Made by a program: the position numbers and the translations under genes. A DNA stretch of 64,000 bases. Source: Timema cristinae (Eukaryota > Arthropoda > Insecta > Phasmatodea > Timematidae). Shown here in pieces: positions 1-8,941 of the stretch; position 1 is the first letter of the stretch; each line of letters begins with the position of its first letter. The DNA is taken from positions 46,472,812 to 46,536,811 of the forward strand of contig JBCFYV010002255.1 of NCBI GenBank assembly GCA_039000515.1, in the 5' to 3' direction. A model generated the notes under the pieces. The model had not been told where the DNA came from, made no database searches, and saw nothing but the letters and a program-made list of their open reading frames with translations.

Positions 1-780
1 AAACAAGCATTTTTTATTTATATTATGCACCCGGGTTACTTTTTATATTTTTTATTGGCCAGTTCAATCCTCTGCCTACCTGATTTTTTTCTAGTCAATT
101 AGTTGTTTGTATATATTTTAATTATAGTCAACTGTTTGTATATAATAAAATTTATTTTAAATCTAGTCAAATATATATGATAAACTGATTGTATATATAT
201 TTATTTTCTTTTAAATTGAAACCGTCTCTATGTATATATCATATTTAGTACCTAGGCCACTATTGTAAATATTCACAATATACTGTTCAATATCTGTAAA
301 AAACATTTAAGTTTATGCTAATAAATATATATTTTAAATATTCACAGTAAACTTTTCACTGTTTGTAAAAAAAACAGTTATGTTTATGCTAATAAATTAT
401 ATATTGTAAATACTCACATTTTACTTTTCACGGTGTGTAAATAAAAATGGTAAATATTCACAGCATACTTTTCACTGTGTGTAAAAAAAAGTTATGTTTA
501 TGCTAATAAATATATATTGTAAATATTCACAGTATACTTTACACTGTGTGTATACTTTTTCACGATTTAAATAAATATTGTATAAACTGTTATGTTTGTG
601 TTGTAACATCTACACCCACAACTCCCTCCTCTATTATAGATACAAGCTCATATAGCTAATAAGCTCAGTCTACACATCCTGATCACTCATCAACTACAAA
701 AAATGAGGAAGCATACGCCATCAGGATTTGCATATGTAATAGTCGATTCCGAAGGTAAATGTGCTAAACTTCCTGTTTTC
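1..780. mobile_element. Polinton-related AT-rich remnant (promoter flank of ATPase)
   Basis: No coding potential. The stretch follows in parallel the noncoding interval 51355-51925 of the Polinton further right. Both have a CCCGGG-containing start, the phrase 'cctacctgatttttt', repeated 'tattcacagtatactttt' blocks, and an ending 'acaagctcatatagct..taagctcagtct'. In the right-hand copy that ending is the TATA-to-start region of the packaging ATPase. Here the TATA is degenerate ('tattatagatacaag' near 635) and no ATPase reading frame follows. I read it as a fragment of a second, older Polinton of the same lineage. The left edge is cut by the window. Confidence 0.65.
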
Positions 781-846
781 TAAAGGGGGGGAAATGTTGT
801 GGATACCTTTCTTCATAAACTTGTTGAAGAAGAAACCATGATCATC

Positions 847-976
847 GAGTGGAAAACCATTTAGTAAAAATCACGCCCAGTTCACACGACTGAGATTCAA
901 ACCTCGGTCTCCCCCGTCCTCAGCAGTCGAGCTCAATACGCCAAGAGCGTTAACCAACTACGCCACCAAGGCGGGT
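847..976 (-). repeat. tRNA-derived SINE, 3'-truncated copy
   Basis: On the minus strand this reads as a tRNA-like head, with an A-box-like segment (ggtggcgtagttggttaacg) and a B-box-like segment (gaggtttgaatctc). It then runs into 'ctaaatggttttccactc', the same body sequence found at 36851-37112. The common 3' tail of the family is missing. It interrupts the Polinton remnant and so is younger than that remnant. Confidence 0.7.
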
Positions 977-980
977 TTTT

Positions 981-1435
981 GTATATGTTAAATATATTAT
1001 ATTAAAATATTTTTTGCGAACATTAAATTTCTTTTTGTTTAAGTGGATAATTTGTTTAGTGTAAATGTTATATATTATGTCAGCGTATATAGTTTCATAT
1101 TTAAAACGTAACAACATATTAATTTAAAATAATTTCAAGATCCTCATAAATGTATTACTTGTGATTTTTTTGGTAAAATTAAATATATTATTATATCATA
1201 ATATTTTTGCGATCGTTAAATTTCTTGTTGCTGTTTAAGTAACTAATTTGTTTTGTGTAAATGTTATATATTATGTCAGCTTTTATAGTTTCATATTTAA
1301 AACGTGACAACATATTAATTTAAAATTATTTCAAGATCCTCATAAGTGTATTAATTGTGATTTTTTTGGTAAAATTAAATATATTATTATATCATAATAT
1401 GTTTGCGAACGTTAACTTTCTTGTTGCTGTTTAAG
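981..1435. repeat. ~195-bp tandem repeat, about 2.3 copies
   Basis: The segment containing 'gcga(a/t)c(a/g)ttaa..tttcttgttgctgtttaag' and 'atgttatatattatgtcagc' recurs near 1015, 1208 and 1405, with modest divergence. It is AT-rich and has no open reading frame. It lies between the SINE and a second copy of the ATPase promoter flank, so it probably belongs to the decayed Polinton. Confidence 0.7.
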
Positions 1436-1545
1436 TGTTGTGGGAATAAATTTATAAAACTGTTATGTTTGCGTTTTAAAGTCTACACCTCTCTCTCTAT
1501 CATAGAAGCACCATCTCAAGATTATGGACAAAATACTTTCTCTTT
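1436..1545. repeat. Second copy of the ATPase promoter flank
   Basis: The stretch from 'gttgtgggaataaattta..aaactgttatgtttg' to 'attatggacaaaa' resembles both 560-700 and 51795-51925. In the complete Polinton the corresponding ATG (51918) starts the packaging ATPase. Here the ATG-like 'attatggac' at about 1522 is kept but the reading frame is lost soon after. This looks like an internal duplication within the old remnant. Confidence 0.55.
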
Positions 1546-2302
1546 GGGTAGCAACTAAGTCACAACAACAATATTGCCATTCCTTCATGTTTTGATCTCT
1601 CCATCCGACTTATTAAAGGGTTAAAAATAATAACATTTTAGTGGCAGTTTTTTTATTGACAATCAGTAATGGTTTAATTTAAAACATTCATAACAACAAC
1701 AAGCAGCAATATTATTTAAGTCTATTGACCAATACATATAAAATACATCCACTATCTAGAAAATGATTAGGAGCCACCTCCAAAAGGGCACGCTGAGAGG
1801 CGCTATAACGTATATTGGCAATGTATCCACAGTTTTTACCTGACAATCTTACTCTTCCAACCAACTCGAACACAATAACATTCGGTTCTCTTCCGATAGC
1901 ACAACGGTATAAATTTGGTTATTCACAAGTTCGTTTAAGCACTTGGCACGGTTGTATTCCTCAGGTCTAATGCACTGCACAATACCTCCTCATCCCAACA
2001 GGCATCCTGGTGAGCAGCATTTGGAGGTGTTTGATGTTTGTGCCTAATAAGATTGGAGAGCTTTGCGTAGGATCCGCAGCATTTAAATGGAATAATTTCA
2101 ATTAGAGATGCAGCAAAATAAACACTATCGCTCTACTCACAAACTGCGTTCCCTCCTCTCACCTTTTTCAAAATGTCGCCGGTAGCTCCGATGACGCCAG
2201 AAGAGGGCTATAAACACCTGAGCACGTCTATTTTATTAATTCACTTTTAAACATCACACTTTGTCCTCCGAGATATATCATACAGCTTGCTTTAGATTTA
2301 AA
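1546..2302 (-). pseudogene. Decayed possible coding remnant, unidentified
   Basis: Short readable stretches exist on the minus strand, for example a peptide beginning RPEEYNRAKCLNEL near 1970-1905 and another ending in ASQRALLEVAPNHF near 1800-1755. They lie in different frames, separated by stops. They sit inward of two Polinton-type minus-strand genes and may be a further gene of the same element. I recognise no family. Nothing else is visible. Confidence 0.25.
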
Positions 2303-2931
2303 TCACTTACAATCCAAATAATAGATTGACTTTGGAAGGAAAATGTTACCGAAACGGTCCAGGCCGAGCTTGTAGTCGTTGGGCGTTTCACCTATTATTT
2401 TAACATTTGAATAACTTTTGTGCATTGTTAAATCCTCGAGATTTACGGGTTCTTCGGTCTTTACCTCCTCCGGAAGTGCTGGTGGGCACGTAGGTGACTG
2501 GTAGGTAGATGACTCTTGTTGCGGGTACTCGGGTGACTCTGATACCAGGTAGGTAGACGACTCTGGTGGTGGTTACTTGGGTGACTCTGGGGTGGCGGTG
2601 TCGGCATCTTGAAGGACAGAGGTGGGTGATGGAAGGGTGGTGGTGGAGGGCGTGATAACACAGTCACAACATCCCCTTTGTGGAAATTGTAAATGGCACA
2701 CGTCATACCACACGTGTATTTCTCTTCGATTCTCTCGTAGGGTAGTACTTCCATCGCTCCTATTGTGTGACAGGTAGAGTCACAAAACTCGATATAGCCT
2801 CGCTCATATATTTTGTAAATTTCATGTCTATCACTCACCGCCACACTGTGACCATTCTTTCCAGTCATGTAGGCATACCCCTTAATCGTATAACCCACAA
2901 ACATTAAATTAATATATCCTGTTCTATGCAT
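2303..2931 (-). pseudogene. Polinton-associated small protein, frameshifted
   Basis: Starts at ATG 2931 on the minus strand. The N-terminal ~95 residues are compact, with several Cys and Tyr. A Pro/His/Ser-rich tract follows (from about residue 92, including PPPPP). The original frame then runs into basic low-complexity sequence and stops at 2461. A different frame near 2470-2303 carries a plausible C-terminus (VNLEDLTMHKSYSNVK, then GLDRFGNIFLPKS) ending at 2303. This suggests one protein with a frameshift or expanded repeat in the middle. The 'RFGNIFLPKS' ending resembles the FLP(C/K)R motif of the neighbouring gene, so the two may be paralogues. The function is unknown. Confidence 0.4.
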
Positions 2932-3010
2932 AGTGAGCGTATCTGAGAGCTAAACGTTCTGAACTAATCGCACCGCTGCCCGATGTTGTTGTTGTTAACT
3001 GCACCGTCTC

Positions 3011-3301
3011 TTATACGCGTTCAAAGTTCACAATGTTAGGTGAACTGGGTTTTACTCCGGCGCAGGTAAATACCAACTTTTCTTTATTTAACTCCCACAC
3101 GTCTTCATCTGTAAGAGTACCAAAACGACAGGGTAAAAATACACAAAACTCGCCGTCTAGGTAGGCTATTAGGCGTCTCCCGAACTTTGTATTGACGGCT
3201 TTTAATTTATCCACCGAGTACTTTTGATCTACGGCTAGATCACACAATTTGACGGTCTGCACCGCGTCGACAATATTTATTAGCTGCTGTAATTTGTCCA
3301 T
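3011..3301 (-). CDS. Small Polinton protein, possible ssDNA-binding type
   Basis: A 96-residue intact frame from ATG 3301. The pattern 'L.DL.V.QKY.V..LKAVNTKFGRRLIAYLDGEFCVFLPCRF' is typical of a short protein encoded near one end of many arthropod Polintons. The beta-rich core followed by a V/C-FLP-R motif suggests an OB-fold-like nucleic-acid binder, but that is inference. Two TATA-like boxes lie just upstream on the same strand. The gene points away from the terminal-type repeats at 3385-3735, toward the element interior. It is the only uninterrupted Polinton-type gene in the left remnant. Confidence 0.55.
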   Translation of the reverse strand: MDKLQQLINIVDAVQTVKLCDLAVDQKYSVDKLKAVNTKFGRRLIAYLDGEFCVFLPCRFGTLTDEDVWELNKEKLVFTCAGVKPSSPNIVNFERV

Positions 3302-3365
3302 CTTGAACCGCTCTACAAACGCTTATAAATAGACAACCAGGTGGGCGCCCCTCTTTATAGCCACC
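3302..3365 (-). promoter_or_regulatory. TATA-type promoter of the 96-aa gene
   Basis: Reading the minus strand toward ATG 3301, a 'ctataaagag' box lies at 3351-3360 and a second 'atttataagc' box at 3321-3330, about 20-60 bases before the start codon. The spacing and orientation fit a short-leader RNA polymerase II promoter. Other genes of the complete Polinton (45292, 51882, 56681) have similar boxes. Confidence 0.5.
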
Positions 3366-3384
3366 TCTACCCTCCCTCGTTTGA

Positions 3385-3735
3385 TGTCACATGGTGCGAG
3401 AAGAAGAACAGGGTCACGATCTATTCTTGTCTCGACTTTTCTTGTCTTCCCACCAACCTGGCGCCAGGGAAAAACCCGTTGCCCTGGTCAATGATCTCAA
3501 TATCTATTCTTGTCTAAACTCCTCTTGTCAGGCCGACATTCTGGCGCCAGGCAAAACCCAGGTTGCCGAGGTCATGATCTATTCTTGTCCTGACTTGTCT
3601 TGTTGGCCCGCCAAACTGGCGCCAGGGTTGCGACATAACACGCAATAATTACGTCATTGAGAAAACCAAGGTTGTCGAGGTCACGATCTATTCTTATCTT
3701 CTAGACCCACCAGACTGGCGCCAGGGTTGCGAAGG
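3385..3735. repeat. Polinton terminal-repeat-type array (remnant copy)
   Basis: Contains four 'ctggcgccag' palindromes. Each is preceded by 'gatctattcttgtct..gacttgtcttgt' and some are followed by 'gggttgcgaca'. The same modules build the ~136-bp units in the terminal repeats of the Polinton at 44540-58883. Here they are more diverged, and the AP-1/CRE-like part of the unit is mostly lost ('ttacgtcattgag' near 3648). Their position outside the two minus-strand genes marks this as an end region of the remnant. Confidence 0.7.
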
Positions 3736-3960
3736 CGGGAGGGGGTCTCAAGGCAGGGTAACCATTTATCACACTCAACCACAAATGGTCGTCAGGAGAG
3801 GTTCGTGCTGGACAGAGCCTTGTGTTCATTCTATCCCCCGACAGCCATGACGTGAGGTTCGTGCTGCTTGTTCCGGGACAGAGCCTTGTGAAGGAGGGAC
3901 CAATGTTCACTCTACCCCCGACAGACATGGCGTGAGGTTCATGCCACGGCCTCATGCTCC
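3736..3960. repeat. ~100-bp direct duplication next to terminal-type repeats
   Basis: The segment 'gaggttcgtgctg..ggacagagccttgtg..ttca(t/c)tctaccccc-gacag.catg.cgtgaggttc' occurs about twice. It is GC-rich compared with its flanks and has no convincing coding capacity. It may be subterminal sequence of the same decayed Polinton. Confidence 0.45.
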
Positions 3961-4012
3961 CCCAAAATAAACTACAACGCCCTAATCAATGAATTAAACT
4001 CAAAAGCCTCAA

Positions 4013-4100
4013 TCCCACCAATTAATTAGTTAATTAACAATAATTAATTATTAATAATTAATTATTAATAATTAATTAACAATCATTAATAATTAATGAT
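4013..4100. repeat. AT-rich nested palindromes
   Basis: A run made almost wholly of TTAATTAA/ATTAATTATTAAT-type units, which are self-complementary and can extrude as hairpins. It separates the Polinton remnant from unrelated flank. No further function is visible. Confidence 0.7.
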
Positions 4101-5457
4101 CAAGAACCAACATGTCTATGGTTGGTAGGTGGGGTGGCTGTAGGAGGGGGGAGGGGGAAAATGAGGTCATTAGTAGGGAAGGGGGCGGGAGGTGGGCGAG
4201 AGGTGTGGGGGGAAGGAGGCTATTTATAGCAGCCAATCAGAGGAAAGGAGATTAATTGAAATCACAATACTGTCTCGAGTGGGCCAGGTCACCCACCTAG
4301 CTACTCCCCACCTAATATATAATGGGAGTATTATTTTCCGTTAGTTTGGCTACACTGCTCTCGCGCTCAATACCTTCCTTTAAGACCCTCTCCTATTTGT
4401 GTTTCACATATTCAAGTTGTTTAACTCGTTCGTTGTCCGTTCATAGTAGTTTGAAGACACTGGGGTTCTGCCAGATCCCCACATTATTATTTGGGTCAAT
4501 TGCTTATTCAGTTAGGTCACAAATTCACAATCAATACTGTGCCATAGTTTAGAAATCAGGATATTTGCGGTTAATAGTTTGAGTCCTTTACGCTGTTTTT
4601 TGTTGTGTTCAGTACATTTTGTATGTGATAAATAATCTGAAATGAATTATGTGTTTATCTCATGGGCACTACTACAACGATGAAGCTATTTAGAGATGAC
4701 TGGCATCGTAAGGTAGTTGGTAAAAAAGTGACAATTTTATGTTAATCATTTACACAGTGCACTGTAACAAGAACTGAAAACACTGATGCCCAAACACTGA
4801 TCATAATATTAGCTTAGTGACAGAATATGTTTTTAAAAAACTGTACATTTAATTCTTATTTCGCAAAGAGCAATATTTTGAATAAAATTATAAAATGACT
4901 CTGAGTGGAAAATCTGGATACAATTACAATATATTCTATTTAGAACATTTTAAAAATGTACATAATTAATATGTGTTTTTCTTTACAGAGTAAATCCATA
5001 CGAAATGGACTGTAACTGTATAAGGCAATTGCTGATGGAAACGGAGGATATGTCTGAAGGTTAAATTGATGTAAATTTTTAGTAGATAAAGATTCAAATG
5101 AGTATTTTTAACAATTCCTTGCAAATTTAATAGTAAAAAAAGAGGAGGATAAACAATGATATAATTATATTAAACAATGGCGTCTGCTGGCACTTCATGT
5201 TACCATTATTTTTTTTCAAGCAAAGTTTCACGTTGCTATTTAAGGGTTGATTAAAACTTAGCACCATGCTCACTAACGGTTTCATTTAGACAGTGTTAGG
5301 GATGTGCTAAAAATTGTAAAATATTCATACTACACCCAACCGATTTAGAACCTAGTGCGCTGCTTGGAGTCGAAAATACAACTATATCATGAAATCATCA
5401 TGAAATTTATACGGATTTGGAGTTTTGTTGAAACTGTTGGAAATTGTTATGTTTTAA
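4101..5457. other. No gene recognised; promoter-like motif cluster
   Basis: A G-rich purine stretch (4130-4215) is followed by 'ctatttatag' (4222) and 'ccaatcag' (4235). A 'taatatataatggg' box (4313) and a pyrimidine-rich open frame to 4552 follow. The composition resembles a retroelement LTR promoter, but I found no second copy. The remainder to 5457 is AT-rich with scattered short frames that look random. Confidence 0.3.
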
Positions 5458-5461
5458 CTCT

Positions 5462-6315
5462 TGTTACATTACGAATCTTGGCGAGCGTTAATAGTCGCCT
5501 ATTAACCCCCACGTTGTGTCGCCATTTGTTACACTTACGTTTCTTCAGCCCCTTGTTGGAATGCTATTAGTTACACTTTTCGCGTTCCTTCCCTCATTGG
5601 ACGTCATTTATTACACTTCGTAATATTTTTGATTATAAATGCCCCACGTTGTGTCGCTATTTGCTATATTACATAACAGAGTCATTCCGTAAATCTTTAT
5701 TTCTATTACGCAACTATGTGCTTTACTTATAATGTCTCGTTCCTTATAATTAGACTTTAATAAATGATAATATATCACATAAAGTTTGTTATCTGTTTAT
5801 TCTTTAAATTGAAATCATATTGTTATTAGTATTTTATAATCGAAACACGATCATGTAGAGGGCCTATCAACTTATAATCACTGGCACTTAAATCACGTCC
5901 ATTCAAGACCACGACCGATTGCACAGTGAAAAATACGGAGTTTCAAAAAGTCACATATATCTGAGTTCAATAGAAGCTTCTCGAAGGAATCTTCCTAACG
6001 GTAAATTACACACCTACAAACCCAGAACAAAAATACCTATTGCTTTTGGAAGCTTCTCGAAGGAAATACATTAAAAGATCTTAACATTTCTTAAATTTAG
6101 CTCCAGTAGATGCTGCCATCTTACCACGAGGCGTGAACTAACTAGTAAATAATTTAGAGGAAGACGTGATTTAAGCGCCACGTAATAGGTTGTAAAATTT
6201 AAATAAAGTAAAATATGTTTAATTATATGTAAAATATTTTTGAATATATGAATAATTAGAATGATAAATGGTCAATGCTTTCAAATACTCTTTAGGGTCA
6301 ATCTATTGCATTACA
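5462..6315 (-). repeat. 3' LTR of gypsy-1
   Basis: 854 bp, matching 14803-15656 base for base as far as I could compare by eye. On the minus strand it begins TGTAATGCAATAG and ends GTAATGTAACA. It includes two copies of 'gaagcttctcgaaggaa' about 70 bases apart, a heat-shock-element-like GAA/TTC arrangement that could be an enhancer. It is flanked outside by CTCT. Confidence 0.95.
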
Positions 6316-6330
6316 ATACCCCCCAAAGTG
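6316..6330 (-). promoter_or_regulatory. Polypurine tract of gypsy-1
   Basis: On the minus strand the sequence abutting the 3' LTR reads CACTTTGGGGGGTAT and then the LTR TGTAATG. A G-rich purine run directly before the 3' LTR is the usual plus-strand primer site for reverse transcription. Confidence 0.8.
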
Positions 6331-7639
6331 TATCGGAAAGTAGAGACTAGTCTTATACTTTTTGATACGCTTTGCCAAAATAAAAAAAGAAGACATGATC
6401 ACCTTTCGTACACCCTGTATAAGTTTTACAAATTTTACAAAAATTTTCACTTTTTGAAACATCCTGTATAGTTTCATAAAATTTACTTGAAGTTCAATAT
6501 TTTTAAACATCCTGTATAGAATTAACAAAATTGCATCAAGTTCAATATTTTGAAGTGTAAGTTATATGAATTAAGCATTAAAATAAAATGTATCAGTTAT
6601 AATTAGGATTAACTAAAATAAGATAATCTAAGTAAAACATTTAGTATAATTATGATTAAATGAAATAAAATATCTAAGTAAGATGTCAGCCTAATTATAA
6701 TTAACTGACATAACATAGTCTAAGTTTATTATATTAAGAAATTTTAATTTAATTGTCACAGATCGAAGTGTCTTTTAATTAATTTTTGCCAAGCAATTTG
6801 CATTTCCTTTATGTCTTGTCTTTTTTTTAATTCTATACAATCTTCTTTAAATAATTGTTGCACTTCGTTTCATGATCCTTCACGGATCCACTTTTGTGAT
6901 TTTTTTTACACACTTAACAAAGGCTCTTAACACTTTGTTACACTTACTCTTAAAAGTCTCTTGGCCAAACTTGCTATATGATCACAAACATTTACAACTT
7001 TATGTACCAAACGGTCAACTAAAATTTGCTATATGAGCACCACATTTGCTGAAAATAGCTTAACTTAACATAAAAATTTAAAATAAACACAATTAACTAG
7101 TAAAACATATAAGTACATTGTTTAAATCATATAAATGGCAATATCATACACATACATTGTCTAACAACAGAAAATTATTATTATCATACAGTATCATTGA
7201 TTTAATTAGTATGACACTTAACCCCTAATAAAACAAAATGAAAAAACAACTCGATGTTGAATCTCTCCACAGCACGGAAAACCATAGTATATACAATCTC
7301 TAACAAGACCTTAGTGGTTTAATACAAGCTCACATTTTGAAATATTCTTATAATTAATTATTATGATTATTATTCCTTTAAAAATTTTATTTAAAAGAAA
7401 TTTGCTTTAAATTTGTGACATAATATTGATTTATTTTTATAACAGGCTCAATAAAGGCTAACTCCCAAAAACTGGAACGTATCCTCAGGATACTTCCCGG
7501 CATACAGTGACCGACAATCCCATTTCTCAGGCCTTCAAAACACACAAGAGGCGTTCTCTTAACGGTCCAAACCTCGTTCAAATGTCTGGTAACCACAGGC
7601 GGTTCAGAACTCTGCTGACCCCTTGGCCCAGAAAAACTC

Positions 7640-7800
7640 TCAAAACTCTAATACGGGTGGTCCAGGTTCAATGCCTGCCCCCTAAAACTCACAATACTTA
7701 ACTCGGGTGGTCCAGGTTCAATGCCTGCCCCCTAACACTTACAAAATTCCCATAACTCGGGTGGCCCAGGTTCAATCCCTGCCCCCTAAAACTCACAAGG
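7640..7800. repeat. Three B-box-like direct repeats inside gypsy-1
   Basis: A unit of ~50-60 bp containing 'gtggtccaggttcaatgcc' is repeated three times and separated by 'aaaactcacaa' spacers. GGTTCAATGCC resembles a pol III B box, but no A box lies at tRNA spacing. I therefore call it a repeat and not a tRNA gene. Confidence 0.6.
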
Positions 7801-7967
7801 TAGTCAGACCTCTGCGACAAAACTACTCTCTTGCCAAACGTCGAAGAATCCAAGTCCTGACATCACAACATGTCACTGTATAGCAGAAATTACCTGCCTC
7901 AACTCAATTTTTATTATAAGCTTGCCTTAAATTACTTGTCTGACCTGGTGCTTTCCGGGTACACCCC

Positions 7968-8515
7968 CACCCTCAACTGACTATACTTTGTAATAAATCC
8001 ATTTCTACTCCTTCCTTCACCAAGCACTTCAGAGGATGCTTCCCTCCCTCAACTGACTATACTTTGTAATAAATCCATTTCTACTCCTTCCTTCACCAAG
8101 CACTTCAGAGGATGCTTCCCTCCCTCAACTGACTATACTTTGTAATAAATCCATTTCTACTCCTTCCTTCACCAAGCACTTCAGAGGATGCTTCCCTCCC
8201 TGAACTGACTATACTTTGTAATAAATCCATTTCTACTCCTTCCTTCACCAAGCACTTCAGAGGATGCTTCCCTCCCTGAACTGACTATACTTTGTAATAA
8301 ATCCATTTCTACTCCTTCCTTCACCAAGCACTTCAGAGGATGCTTCCCTCCCTGAACTGACTATACTTTGTAATAAATCCATTTCTACTCCTTCCTTCAC
8401 CAAGCACTTCAGAGGATGCTTCCCTCCCTCAACTGACTATACTTTGTAATAAATCCATTTCTTCTCCTTCCTTCACCAAGCACTTCAGAGGATGCTTCCC
8501 TCCCTCAAATTTGTC
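7968..8515. repeat. 76-bp tandem array, about 7 copies
   Basis: The unit runs from 'ctatactttgtaataaatcc' through 'cttcaccaagcacttcagag' to 'gatgcttccctccct'. Starts at 7981, 8057 and 8133 give an exact 76-bp period. Copies differ only at single bases such as CTCAACTG/CTGAACTG. The array lies inside gypsy-1 downstream of pol, so it travels with the element. Confidence 0.95.
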
Positions 8516-8941
8516 ATTAATAATGAAAACAAAATGAAGTACTTGTCCTTACTTTCCAGAGTTGGACTGTATTGAAATATTAAGAAGGTGGGTCACTTTC
8601 CACACCTATCCTCACAATAAAAAAATTGGGCTCCCATTTACAAGGTTAAAAAGATAAAATTACAAAATATACTGAGAGCCCCGGCGCTTCACAATTCTTG
8701 TTACCTTATTATTATTATTTCTCACCCCCTCTCTCCGATTCCTTAGCTAGCCTAACTTGAAAGTACCGTTTCACACTGATCTGCACCGCGATGGAGACTT
8801 ACTGATCCTTACTTTAGCCCTTTCAAGTTCTGAGAGCTATCCATATTGCACTGCAGCCTCATAATTCTCACAACTTCCTAACATAATCTATCGTGATAGG
8901 ATACAGGTTGCTTTAGGGTTGTGTTTCTGTAACATACATTC

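Larger units (their letters stand above)
6331..8941 (-). other. Long noncoding 3' segment of gypsy-1
   Basis: Lies between the pol stop and the 3' LTR, where errantiviruses carry env. No envelope-like frame is visible on either strand, and the longest frames are under 80 codons. It contains diverged ~60-bp repeats with 'catcctgtatag' (6405-6530), three copies of a 'cgggtgg(t/c)ccaggttcaat(g/c)cctgccccctaa' unit (7640-7800), and the 76-bp array described separately. The rest is AT-rich. Confidence 0.7.

Noticed and set aside
4322..4552. 76-codon Ser/Leu-rich frame after a TATA-like box
   Set aside because: Low-complexity composition with no conserved motif. Probably part of an LTR-like or promoter-like region.
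6331..8941. Possible envelope gene of gypsy-1
   Set aside because: No signal peptide, transmembrane or cleavage-site pattern in any frame, and frames are under 80 codons.
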